A stretch of DNA of 64,000 nucleotides from Rostratula benghalensis (lineage: Eukaryota > Chordata > Aves > Charadriiformes > Rostratulidae): contig VXAI01000090.1 of NCBI GenBank assembly GCA_013399305.1, positions 2,679,405 through 2,743,404 on the forward strand. The letters are read 5' to 3'. Both the position numbers and the translations under genes were made by a program. Shown here one piece after another: positions 50,495-59,500 of the stretch (its first letter is position 1; each line of letters opens with the position of its first letter). The notes beneath the pieces were generated by a model. That model ran no database searches and was not told where the DNA came from. It saw only the letters and a program-made list of their open reading frames with translations.

Positions 50495-53400
50495 GCACGC
50501 ATTCAAGAGCAAGTCCCTCCTTATTACGTACAAATATTTCTGAGCCTAGAAGTGCTTTCTATGTGGGCAGTCCTATTATAACACTAACTTCACATTTTTC
50601 TTAGCTTACTAAAAAATTAATTTCTGGTGAGAAATTATATTATCAGTATGTATTAGGGTTATTTTTGCGTTGAGCCTGCAAATATTGGTTTTAAGTTCAT
50701 GTCACTTCTAAGAGTGACATCAAGAATGCTAAATGTATACCTTGTGTTCAAAAATTGGAAGTGTTTTTAGTTATTCATGGTGTCTTAATGCTTTTGATTA
50801 AAAGGTTGCATGTACAGCAAAAAGTATGTCTCTAAATGTTTTACATGCTTTTCTGCATGTAAGCAATTAAATGTTACAGAGTTGCCGTAGTAGGGGGAGC
50901 ACAGCTGAGTAGCAAATGGACTGTTAAAAAGCTTCAGTGCAGGACAGCTTCTTTCTGTGCCTAGCACAAAACTATCCAGCTCTACACCATGGTACAGCTA
51001 GATTCCACTTAGTTTTGACTGATCTGCGTGTTACTAAATGCCACTTAAATTTATTTAAAATCAATGCAGTTGCCGAATAGGATCATATTTTATAACTCTT
51101 TGCATATAGAACAGTTGCATACATGAATTTTCAACAGCATATCTTATGTTGATATATGTTGGCTGACTTTATGGTCAGGTGAACTTTAAATGCATCCTTT
51201 TTATCCCATTGAAGACGGTGAACTTCCTGACCTTGACTACCTGAGTACCATGACTCACATTGTGTTGGTGGATCTGGACAACTGGGGAAGCTTATTTACT
51301 CACCTGCCAGCTAACCTGAATCAAGGGACCTTTATCTGGGGCTTTCAAGGTAAAAACAGATTAAAGGAAATAAGATTAACAAGCCTACACAAATACTTGG
51401 ACAGAGATTGTTTGAATCTGAGAGAATGAAGAACAGGAACAAACAGCCACTGGGTCATCTTAAGTTACAGAGTCACAGTCACTACGTGATGGAAATGTTC
51501 TTGAGGTTTTCTAACTCTGCCTTAATCTTCTCAATGGTTTAGGAGTCTTTCTGGCTTCCCTGCTGAATTTCCTTAGGCTGTATCATACTAGGTTTTTATA
51601 ATTATCAGGACAGCCATAATACTGTCCTGATACATACTTGGAGATTATTTTCTTTGTAAGTCCCAAGTCTTTATAGTTCTTTTTAGTTCCAAAAGGCATG
51701 ATTTTACATTCTTGCACTTGAATTTTGTTTCTATCTCTGACTTGGTCATTAAGGGTCATCCTAGACCTGTTAAGTGTATCTCACACCTGAAAGACACTAG
51801 TAGTGGTACACGGTGGTTGCTGGAACTCACGTTGTTATGGATTTGTAAGAAAACTTTGCAAAGTCTACTAATAGCATCCCTTTCACTTCATACTTCTTCT
51901 GATCTGACTGTTCTTGAACCAACTTCTTGTCCACCTCATGCTTCTTCTACTGGTTTTCTCTGTAGCTGCTTTTATAATTATTTTGCCTGTGGTCCATTGA
52001 ACACTTCGGTAAAGTCCAGATAAGGGATAGTTTAAAAATATTTATTGCCTGAAATGCGGGCATCGTCTTAACAGCCTTTTAGGAATTGTCAGATGTGTTT
52101 TACACTTAGTAAACCCCATTGCACTGCACTTCTTGACTCTAATGTTCTTGATTATCTCTTCCTTTAGGAGATAATCGAGAAAATCCTGAAACCTGACAGT
52201 TTTCATGCTGCCAAGGTTGGATAGAAAGGCGTGTCGGTGCCTGGATCACACCTCCTGCCCCCTTAGAAACAAGTGTTTGAGTTAGCTGATGAAGGCAGAG
52301 CAAGTATGACTGTTGATGTAAAGTGTAAGTTCTTCAGTCAGTCAGCTGTGCTCCTGGACCTGCAGTCTAATGTCTGGTTGTTAGGGATCTGGGGACAAAT
52401 CCTCTGGTTTTCTCTGTTAAAGCTGATTATGCTCCTGAGTTGTGTATTCTGTGCAGGCTTTACTCTGTATCATTACCTGTATTGTCATTACCTGCCTGTG
52501 GCCTCTTGGTACAGTAACAGTATTTTTGCACATGCATACCTGTGTGCACAAAGCCACAGAAAATACTAATTTTGAGGGTTTAGATTATACCTAATCATCA
52601 GGGTTTTCTATGTAATCCTTGCTGCCTGGATACTGCGTTTATTTACATTCTCTTTTCTATATGGCTGAACAACCTTACTATTTTTTGTGAGGCTTTGACC
52701 AGCTTGACTTCTGGACTAATTTAACTTCACCTCTGCGCTCCTCAACTTCTAAGGCTATTGTGATTTGGAGTTTGATTGTGGTTTTTAATTGCTGAAGGTC
52801 TGTAGTTTATTTCTATAGTTATTCAACCCATTTGGTCTTGGAAAAACATTTCTTTTTCTACAGATAAAAATAAGAAATTGTCAGGAATCTGATTTGAAGA
52901 AATGTCAGGCCTGTTTGATGTCTAAATTACAAAGCTACTCTATCTAGGCTTTATAAGGAATTGTGTAGTAAAGAAAAATTTTTTACAGTTAGGTCAGACT
53001 TTTTCCCAACTTGAATTCAGACACTTGAATTCAGTCATACTCTGTTACTCTATTTACTCAAGACCAGTTTGTCATTGATTGACCCAACTTGTTTGTTACA
53101 GGGTCTTCTGTGCCATTACTATTTTCAAGATTTCCATTTCCATGCCCTGTTTTGATGCAGTAAGAAAAAAAAAAGATGGAAACCAGGAATGTCTGTACTG
53201 TGTTCTTGTCAGAAATGTGTCTTTCACCTATCTAGGAAAGAGAAATAATCCATAGTACAGTCTTAGTGTTACTAATCTATTGTTAGGAACCTCTATTAAT
53301 ACGATAATCTTACCCAAAGGTACCTCTGTGCTAGTTAAGACACTGTTCCCAGGGATGTTCCAAACACAGGTACCTGCTGGCACAGCCAGGCCCACGTCAG

Positions 53401-56400
53401 AGCTACTCCATTTCTTGCTTCCCAAACGGGGTTGCTGCCTGGTGGGAATGGACCCTGGGGTACTAAAAGTGAAAAAACCATGCTGAAGAGTCCATGGTGA
53501 TACTGAGTCCATGGCCACATTAGAGAACACTTTAGCAGTTTATTAGTGTCAACTCTATTGTTATAGAGCTTGGGAACAGTAAGGCTCCCAGGCACATCTG
53601 GATTTACTGTTACATGTAGGTGGCCTCTTTACAGAGCTATTTGATGCATGTTATTCTTGTTTGTTTAGCCTGTGCAAATATAGTGACATCCCTGTCTCTT
53701 CTGATTACTTTTTTGCCCCTGCATTTCCCAAACAACATTTCTGATCATTAAAATTATTTTTATATTATATTTTTGCATTATTTCTGTTAGTCCTATTGCT
53801 CATAAAATCTTAGGTTTGCTTTGAGATTTTTCCCTTTTATTGTCCTGTCTCTGTATTGCTTCTGTTTGCAGACACTCAGTTGTCCTGGACCCATTTGTGG
53901 TCTAGCTCCATGAGAGTAAATGCAGTTCTGCTGTTGTTTTCTGCTGTGCTGGTCAAATGCTTGTTGTACATCAATGCAGCCAAAAGCCAGGGTTGGTGAT
54001 TGCAAGTCTTTCACAAATAGCAGTGACTAGGACTCTCAAAACAGATGAGAATGACTTGCAAATACCACTTTTCTTATGGATGTATGCTCTTAAATAATTT
54101 GTGTGTATTCTGGTACTAAATCTTTGAGCTTTGAGGTTATATTTGATAGCCTCTTACAGCCATTAGGCTGAGAAGGGGAGGGGGGAGCAAACCCATACAC
54201 ACACCCCACACCCCCCAGGAGAGATCTGTGGGTGATTGCTTCTATTTCTTTGTCTGGCAGAATCCTCTGCAGCCTGTTTACTTGAGCCTTGGTTTCGCAT
54301 GTCCTCACAAGAAGTGCCATCAATGACTGCTTTCAATTTCCATTCAAAATCCACTCTTACGTCCAGCCACTCTGTCATCTGGCAGATGAAGCAACATTTT
54401 TTTCTCTCCCTTACAGACCCGTTATTTCTTAGCAATTGGGAATGTCACAAAATTTGTGTTCACCCCCTTCAATTTGTCCTTCCATTTGTTTGTCTTTTTA
54501 TGTTGTCATAGTAACTGCAAGCTCCCTCCTCCCCCACCCTCCCCTTCTTGAGAGACTTGCTGCTCCTTTCCCTTGTAACCTGTGTCAGCCTGGTGTTCTT
54601 TTGATTTTTAGCAGCCCTGGTACTCCACTTGTCTCTATTATCCAGCAATTTTCTCAGGTAGTAACTACGTGTCTTAGGATACTGTTTGAAAAAATTCCTG
54701 CACTTATATTTTCCCCAGGTGCTGCAGCCCCATTTTTGCTTATCCTTGACTGCACCCAAATTTTAGTCAGGACCCTAGCATTTGTTTTAGCAGTTGCTCC
54801 AGTTCTTGAATTTTCTTTTTAAAGAGTTCTGCACTGTCAGAAAGTTAAGAGTCAATTGGAAGTAATCTTGGGCATTACATTATGCAAGATTGCCTCAGAG
54901 AAGCATTTCTTTTACTTGTATTGCATTCCTGGAACTCCTCTGCTTCTGCACATTGACTTTAACTGTGCTTAAAACTAAAAAAATGCATCTTTGTGGTTTT
55001 CAGAATTAGAAGAAAAAAATACTTTAAAAATTGAATGAGAGGCTTTGTATAGGATCAGGCTACCTACTTTTTCCTTTTTTGCTTTCTAAGCCAAGAACAG
55101 GTGTTCTTTCAGGATTTTGTTTATCTGTGTTTCCATCATCTTTCACATGGGTCAGAATAAATTCTGCCTTTAAATCCAGATTTATCTTTACTTTTGCCTT
55201 CTTGCCTTGTTAATTCATGGCAGCATTTTGTGTGTTTTTTTTCTTTTTCTTTTTAAAACTTTTTAAAATTTTTCTGTTTCACTATTCAGGAGGGTACAGC
55301 AACTGGAAACCTCCAGTGCAGTGCAAAATTTACAATTACCTGAAGAGGATTGGATGTTTCTTTCTTCATCCACGTTGCGGTACCAGAAGAGAAGCAGCAG
55401 ACTTTGCAATCTGTGTTCATGTAAGTTAGTGCAGCTTTCCTCATTGCTGTGTTTCTGTACCAGAGAAGAGTCACAGATATCTGCTATTGATGTGACGTAC
55501 TAATGGCAGATGAGATTCTTAGGTTCTCTTCACGCGAGTTCTACAGTGATTAAAAAGAGTTGAGTGGAGGTAGCCCGTTAAGAAGTGCGTTATGTTTTTT
55601 TATTACCCTTCCATGGGAATAAAAAAATATTAGCCCAGATAAGACACTGGTTTGTTGTGGAGGGGAAGGGAGCTGGTTAGGGAATGAAGAATAACAACCC
55701 CACAATTCTTATATTTCTCTCTGAAACAGAAAGTGTAATTCCTGCCTCTCTCTTCAGGTAGCTCAAATCTAGAGCCATCTTTAAGATGGAATTGGGTGGG
55801 TGACAATTGCAGAGACCCTCTTGGGCTGGCAAAGAGCAGTGTCTGTCTGTCTTCAGTAGACCTAGAGCTTTGTCTGGGCTGAGAGAGGTGCAGGCCAGGA
55901 CTCTGGGACATGCCATGGGGACTCAAGTTCTTTATACAGTGCTTTATCAGTTAGATATAATTAGATTCTCAAGCAGTTTTATTACATAAGTGTGTTTTGC
56001 AACAGTGTATGTTACATTACACTTTTATGATTGTTAAAATGTTCTGCACAGATGACTTGTTTTATATGTAGATACTTCTGACACATTGCTTTTTAGGAAT
56101 TTGTTCCATTCTCCATCTGTACTGTTCTGGTAACCTTTTCCAATATCTGTTGTCATAGGTATAGAATAAATACAGTGTCAAGCTATTGAATTAATAGCTT
56201 TCACTATACATATATATATGTGTGTATATATTTTCACTATAAAATGCATCTGCCATAAAAGCAGAGGTAAGTTGCTGCAGGAGGCTTTCCTACTATGACC
56301 TGTGTAACAAAAAGCGAGCCAAACCCCACGAGATAAAAACATGATCTCAAATCTAACATCTGTCATTTGTTTCCCTGCAGGCAGGTCGTCTAGATGAGCA

Positions 56401-56567
56401 CCTGCCCAAGCAAATTCCTTTCACTGTACTTTCTGGAGACAAAAGCTTCCTGGAACTGGAACGTCAATTTAAGATGACCCAGCGGCCAGCTCGTATCCTA
56501 AACCCTCACCACATTGAAGGAGACATGATGTGTGCCTTGCTAAACAGCATTTCAGATACCACAAAAG
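30094..56567 (+). CDS. ZNF451: E3 SUMO-protein ligase ZNF451 (spliced model, 3' end missing)
   Basis: Coding segments: 30094-30174, 35903-35986, 37246-37371, 38917-39028, 39632-39782, 41172-41298, 44116-44269, 46201-46348, 47859-49510, 51215-51349, 55290-55420, 56381-56567. Phases agree throughout, giving 1029 codons plus one base. Human ZNF451 is about 1061 residues, so roughly 35-40 C-terminal residues are missing. The protein is a nuclear, PML-associated SUMO2/3 ligase/elongase. Residues 23-47 hold the two SUMO-interacting motifs (IQFV and CIDLIS) with the catalytic PLRP between them. Three C2H2 fingers and a degenerate one follow at about 164-325, with eight more in exon 10. The C-terminal region (about 880-1029) has DLDNW, proposed to be PIN/NYN-like. 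A single intron (after 41298) uses a GC donor. The ATG at 30094 follows the acceptor at 30090 by three bases. Confidence 0.97.
34690..35280 (+). mobile_element. LTR-like block (possible solo LTR)
   Basis: The segment has features of a retroviral LTR. An ATAAAAGG box lies at 34763, and a stretch ends with AATAAA in TTACAATAAAATTATTGTGA followed by TTCCAATACAGAGGAGACAC. Inside is an imperfect duplication (GGATGTGTGTCTTTGCA and GGACGTGTGTCTCTGCA at 35140 and 35182). Exact ends and target duplication were not resolved. Confidence 0.45.
35644..35654. other. Assembly gap (11 N) in a CA/CCC-rich repeat
   Basis: Eleven N lie between ACACACAC and CACCCTCCTCACCCCCCC. This is probably an unresolved microsatellite in ZNF451 intron 2. 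No exon is interrupted. Confidence 0.95.
35903..35986 (+). CDS. ZNF451: ZNF451 coding exon (PLRP and SIM2)
   Basis: Runs from the acceptor TTTTTCAG to the donor CAT|GTGAGT, 28 codons, phase 0-0. It encodes [20 protein letters not shown] and [12 protein letters not shown] and the acidic-flanked SIM2 (IDLIS) are the essential SUMO-ligase determinants known from human ZNF451. All key residues are kept. Confidence 0.97.
37025..37056. repeat. Short imperfect inverted repeat, TGTC...GACA
   Basis: TGTCCTGGTTTG and CAAACCATGACA flank a short centre. The start resembles the first bases of avian LTRs (TGTCCTGGTTT), but no LTR body follows. It may be a chance palindrome or a remnant. Confidence 0.4.
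37246..37371 (+). CDS. ZNF451: ZNF451 coding exon (basic/helical linker)
   Basis: Runs from the acceptor TTGCAG to the donor AAG|GTATTG, 42 codons, phase 0-0. It encodes [20 protein letters not shown], then [20 protein letters not shown]. It is nearly identical to human. Confidence 0.96.
38917..39028 (+). CDS. ZNF451: ZNF451 coding exon (conserved linker)
   Basis: Runs from the acceptor CCTTCAG to the donor CCAG|GTGAGA, phase 0 to 1. It encodes [20 protein letters not shown], then [17 protein letters not shown]. It is strongly conserved with human. Confidence 0.97.
39632..39782 (+). CDS. ZNF451: ZNF451 coding exon (first C2H2 finger)
   Basis: Runs from the acceptor ATAACACAG to the donor AAAG|GTAAGG, phase 1 to 2. 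It encodes [20 protein letters not shown], then [20 protein letters not shown]. The finger ligands are Cys164, Cys169 and His182, with His188 in the next exon. Confidence 0.96.
40310..40820 (-). mobile_element. Solo LTR of an avian endogenous retrovirus
   Basis: The plus strand reads GTTGTGGGTTAACCCTGG, then CACCCCAGTGGGATGGGAAG, AAAAGTGAGAAAACTCTGTG, GGTCAGTTGGGATCAGCTGT, and near the end CATCCCAGCCAGAACTAGTG. This is the reverse complement of a common bird ERV LTR family. It is bounded by the 5-bp repeat GGGAG at 40305-40309 and 40821-40825. The inner ends are CG...CA (expected TG...CA with one substitution). No internal gag/pol sequence is present. It lies in a ZNF451 intron, antisense to the gene. 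Confidence 0.9.
41072..41107. repeat. T13 ... A14 inverted homopolymer pair
   Basis: A run of 13 T (41072-41084) is followed after 9 bases by a run of 14 A (41094-41107), 64 bp upstream of a ZNF451 exon. It can fold into an AT-only hairpin in the transcript. Confidence 0.85.
41172..41298 (+). CDS. ZNF451: ZNF451 coding exon (second C2H2 finger), GC donor
   Basis: The acceptor is TCTCCAG, phase 2 to 0. It encodes (R)[15 protein letters not shown], then [20 protein letters not shown] and K. The donor reads TAAG|GCAAGA: a GC instead of GT, in an otherwise good donor context. Reading on reaches TAA within four codons, so a GC-AG intron is required. Confidence 0.95.
41299..44115 (+). other. ZNF451: ZNF451 intron with GC donor
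   Basis: A 2.8-kb intron starting GCAAGA and ending TCTCTTGCAG. It contains the 1.1-kb CR1 and a T-run at 41912-41928. Nothing else was recognised. Confidence 0.8.
42684..43776 (-). mobile_element. CR1 LINE, 1.1 kb, RT C-terminus plus 3' UTR
   Basis: The minus strand retains an open 181-codon stretch (43265-42720) with [20 protein letters not shown] and [20 protein letters not shown], the CR1 pol C-terminus. It is preceded by decayed RT ([19 protein letters not shown] region at about 43200-43350). The plus-strand start, AGAATGATACAATGGTTAGA, marks the 3' tail. It is among the better preserved CR1 copies here. It is 5'-truncated and not active. Confidence 0.95.
44116..44269 (+). CDS. ZNF451: ZNF451 coding exon (third C2H2 finger)
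   Basis: Runs from the acceptor TCTTGCAG to the donor CATG|GTATGT, phase 0 to 1. It encodes [20 protein letters not shown], then [20 protein letters not shown] and [11 protein letters not shown]. It matches human ([20 protein letters not shown]). Confidence 0.96.
44270..46200 (+). other. ZNF451: ZNF451 intron, nothing recognised
   Basis: A 1.9-kb AT-rich intron with T-rich stretches near 44778-44820. No repeat family or additional exon was seen. Confidence 0.7.
46201..46348 (+). CDS. ZNF451: ZNF451 coding exon (degenerate finger)
   Basis: Runs from the acceptor GTTATAG to the donor TCAG|GTTTGT, phase 1 to 2. It encodes [20 protein letters not shown], then [20 protein letters not shown] and [13 protein letters not shown] ligands are visible, and the last His falls outside the usual spacing. 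Confidence 0.96.
46615..46990 (-). mobile_element. CR1 LINE 3' fragment
   Basis: TTTGGGTTGGAAGAGACCTT, then CTCTGGGCAACCTGTTCCAG, then AAGGTCTTCCCAGAGACTTC is an antisense CR1 tail with about 370 bp left, within a ZNF451 intron. Confidence 0.95.
47859..49510 (+). CDS. ZNF451: ZNF451 large coding exon (eight C2H2 fingers)
   Basis: A single 1652-nt exon running from the acceptor CCATTCTAG to the donor GAAG|GTCTGT, phase 2 to 1. It encodes [20 protein letters not shown] onward. C2H2-type fingers begin at [83 protein letters not shown] and [12 protein letters not shown], plus a partial one at [17 protein letters not shown]-like acceptor context VSIKKEEDF lies near 48957-48983. It aligns with human over its whole length. 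The Lys/Glu-rich end just before the donor is the least conserved part. Confidence 0.97.
49594..50128 (+). mobile_element. CR1 LINE 3' fragment, nearly intact end
   Basis: It starts GTATGTACTGGTGAGGCCCC and continues TCCAGAGAAGGGTAATGAAG, GGACAGGCTGAGGGAGCTGG and TGGAATGAGCTGCCCAGGGA. It ends with ACAATTCTATGATTCTGCA. It is sense with ZNF451 and begins about 85 bp after the large exon. Internal small deletions break the frame. Confidence 0.96.
50461..50500. repeat. (AC)15 microsatellite followed by GCAC units
   Basis: Thirty bases of AC repeat, then GCACGCACGC. A likely length-polymorphic site in a ZNF451 intron. Confidence 0.97.
51215..51349 (+). CDS. ZNF451: ZNF451 coding exon (PIN-like region start)
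   Basis: Runs from the acceptor CCCATTGAAG to the donor CAAG|GTAAAA, phase 1-1. It encodes [20 protein letters not shown], then [20 protein letters not shown] and IWGFQ. VDLDNW at residues 897-902 corresponds to human VDFDNW, where a NYN/PIN-like fold places its first acidic residues. Confidence 0.96.
51603..51632. repeat. Perfect 11-bp inverted repeat, 8-nt loop
   Basis: TATCAGGACAG and CTGTCCTGATA are separated by CCATAATA. This stem-loop lies in a ZNF451 intron, about 250 bp after an exon, outside any recognised element. Confidence 0.9.
51660..52340 (-). mobile_element. Probable ancient CR1/L3-like LINE remnant
   Basis: Scattered stretches read like antisense LINE reverse-transcriptase sequence: GGCATGATTTTACATTCTTG, CACTTCGGTAAAGTCCAGAT, TTACACTTAGTAAACCCCAT and GAGATAATCGAGAAAATCCT. 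Their order corresponds to the usual order in CR1-type elements. Divergence is high and the boundaries are approximate. Confidence 0.4.
52341..55289 (+). other. ZNF451: ZNF451 intron remainder, nothing certain
   Basis: AT-rich intronic sequence with pyrimidine-rich stretches near 54500-54560 and a short CA/CCC stretch at 54190-54215. It may hold further very old LINE remnants, but no family was assigned. Confidence 0.5.
55290..55420 (+). CDS. ZNF451: ZNF451 coding exon (PIN-like region)
   Basis: Runs from the acceptor ACTATTCAG to the donor TCAT|GTAAGT, phase 1 to 0. It encodes [20 protein letters not shown], then [20 protein letters not shown] and ICVH. It is very similar to human ([20 protein letters not shown]). 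Confidence 0.97.
55421..56380 (+). other. ZNF451: ZNF451 intron
   Basis: Short AT-rich intron containing a small TA/TG microsatellite at about 56207-56230. Nothing else was recognised. Confidence 0.7.
56381..56567 (+). CDS. ZNF451: ZNF451 coding exon, last one in window
   Basis: Runs from the acceptor TTCCCTGCAG to the donor AAAAG|GTAGAAAG, phase 0 to 1. It encodes [20 protein letters not shown], then [20 protein letters not shown] and [15 protein letters not shown]. It matches human up to SISDTTK, after which human has an acidic tail ending in a ubiquitin-interacting motif. If the intron were retained, the frame stops at TAA (56576-56578) after three more codons. Confidence 0.97.
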
Positions 56568-59500
56568 GTAGAAAGTAAACATGAAACTTAATCTTTCCAG
56601 TAAACCGATAATTGTTTCCAATAAAAGAATTGAACACTTGTGCTGGTTACACAAGCTGTTGCTTGATGTTTCTTTTACTGTGCTGGTATTTCAATGAAAT
56701 ATACAGCAGAAAATCAATTTGTTTGGGACAACTATTGAAACCAGACTTAAGCATTTTTATTCAACGTAACAAACTCCTCCTTGTATTCTTTATTACAGCA
56801 GGAAACAACTGTTGGTTCAGTTGTTATCTCCTTTCAAGTTAAAGAGAAGCTGATTCGAGTGCTCTTGTGTGTTTGTCAAATTGGCTTTGCTTGATTTGGT
56901 CTGGGTTTGAAACAAACGCAACCCTGCTAAAGCATTGTTGTTTCCCAAAATATCTTTGCCTGTTTTAACTCTGATTGTCCTTCTGGTTCTTCCAGTTACT
57001 TGGTAAGTGTCTTCACTGGCACATGGCTCATACATCCATTTGGAGGAAAAATACCAATGAAAGAATGAAAGCTTTTAAGTTCTCTAGAATGTCATGTACT
57101 AATTAATGGCATGCTGAAGTGGTCACACTGTTTTTATAGAGGCTAATCAAAGAGGTTTGAGCCAGCTCATTTTCATGTAAAGGATTCCAGGGCTGAGATG
57201 AGTTTTAATACTTCTCAGTATTTTAAAATGTCTTGAAGTAAGGTTTTCCTAGACGACCTGATATGTGTCTGTAGACATATTAATGCTTTTCCTGGTGGCT
57301 TCTTGTGGTTTTAGGGGCTTGTAAATTGAGTGAGTGTTACAGAAAGTTGTTTCTGTATTAGTCCGAAACTGTTTTCAGAAAAATGAGCTGCTGGTGGTGG
57401 TGTGGGTGTGTGAGAGCTGTCACATGGTGCTGCTGTTCCACTAGGAAGAGTAGAGTGGAGTGGGGTGCTAACACTGATTGGTGAATTGGCACCAATTGAT
57501 TAAAGGGCAAAACAAAGACAGGATAACTAAATGGTTTCCTGGAAAAAATGATCTTTGGTGGAGATGGGATTGATTTATCTGTTTCTCATATCTGTAAAGC
57601 TGCTTATAGGGCTTTTCTGGCCACCTCAAGCGTTTGCTGGTCTACATGTTTCAGCTAAATAATGGAAATGTGGTTTCCAGACAGAATCAGCCATACTAGT
57701 AAAGTTTCTTGGTATGGTTAGTCACAGAACTATCACTTTCACTAGTGCAGATAATTTTGCTCAAGGAGGAAGATGACTTTTCTCTGTCGTCATCCATAAA
57801 GCTACACACTGAATCTTGCATTCCCACTGTGAATGTTTTCTTTGTAGAGTGGATTGAAGTTCCTAGGTTGATAAATCTCTTCTAATGGAATTATAGCTAC
57901 AACTAATATGGGTTTTGCTTCAAGAGCTTTGTGTATTTTTGGGAGGCAGAGTTGGAAGAGGGATGTAACTTGCAGTCAATTTAAGTCAATTTAGCTGTAA
58001 GTCGATTTAGCTGTAGGGGCTTCCTTTCTCGTGCAGTTTGTTTTGTGACTTAAAGGTACAAGAGATGGTGAGGAGATGGGAATGATGGCTTTGTTATGTA
58101 AGGGTACTCCAGCTCCCTGCCTGGGTATTTTTGCTAGTATAGCTTTATTCACCAGGATATACTGGCTCAGAGGTGATGTCTTCTATCTAACCATTTTGTG
58201 CTTATAAATTATGCTCCTTTTATTTTTTTTAATATTCATCCTCCATTCAAAAGTTTCCTAATCTAACTCTTCTTTCCGTGTCCTTTGTTGCATTAATATT
58301 GAATTTACTTTTATGAAGATGGACCCTACTGAGAGGTCCCAAACCTTAACTTGCTGGCTGTCTGATCATTATGAATACTGCTTAAATTATGCATGTGTTT
58401 GCTATAAACAAATAAAATAAAGTACTTTGAGAAGGAAAGCACTGGAACTGCATGAGTCCATTGGCTGTCAGCATTCACTGACAAACTTGTAAGAAATGGA
58501 ATTGTCTTGAGCCATCTTTGGTCCTTTTTTCCAGTCAATGTCAGAAGGGGAGGACCCAGGTAGTGAGAGCTGCCTTAGTCTCCTGTTCCTGTATTAAAAC
58601 AGGACATTCAGTGTTTATTATAGGCCTATATTCACTGTGTAATGGGATGATGTTGCCAAGAGTCTATAAAGCTTTTTTTTTAAAAAAAAAAAAAAAGCCA
58701 CAGCAGAATGCACACTTCAGTGCATGGCTCAGCAGCATCAGCAAGCATTTGCAAGCCTTAGTGTGGCAAGACCAGTATTGGAGGGCTGAGATGGGATGTA
58801 TCATAGGCTGGTATAACCTGTTGTCTTATTACAGAAATGCAGCTGAGTATAAGGAAATATAAACGAGAATTGCTTGCTTTGTGGCTTTCTCAAGCCTATC
58901 ACTGTTACTCTGGAGGGAGAAATAAGTGAGAAATGGTTACCACAGAAAATTGTGTTGAAAAATATAAGACAGTTGTTGATACTGGATGAGCTTCAAAATT
59001 GAAAAGCTCTTTCTGTGAATCACCTTCGCAAAGCTATCATTAGCTTGTGAGCAGCTGGACTGTGAGACTGGGTTGTGGCAACCTCTCAAAGATGTGCTCC
59101 GTGAACCATTTTACTAAGTAAGCAGAACTGCTTGTGGGAACTGTGGTACCTGCATTCATTTCAAAATTAACAAAAAGAAAAATCCTATTGCAACATATGT
59201 AGGAACATCAACTATGTGTTACTTTAGGAGACTATTGGCTGTAGAGGATGCATGAATTCCCTTTGAGGGTAGGCAAGGCATTTGTTCTTACTTGCTCTCT
59301 TTTGCTGTTAAGCCTGTGTTCATAAATACAGAAGGGTTTTTGTTTTTTGGGTTTTTTTCTTTTATGCTGAAGGCACACCACATGATAGGAGATTCATGCA
59401 TGTGATTTGAGAAGGGTAGAAGAAAAGAGTTGTCAATGTCTTCCTTTGTAATTCCTTTGCGAGGAAGAGTTTGTAGCATGCAGAAACCCACCCTTATTCC

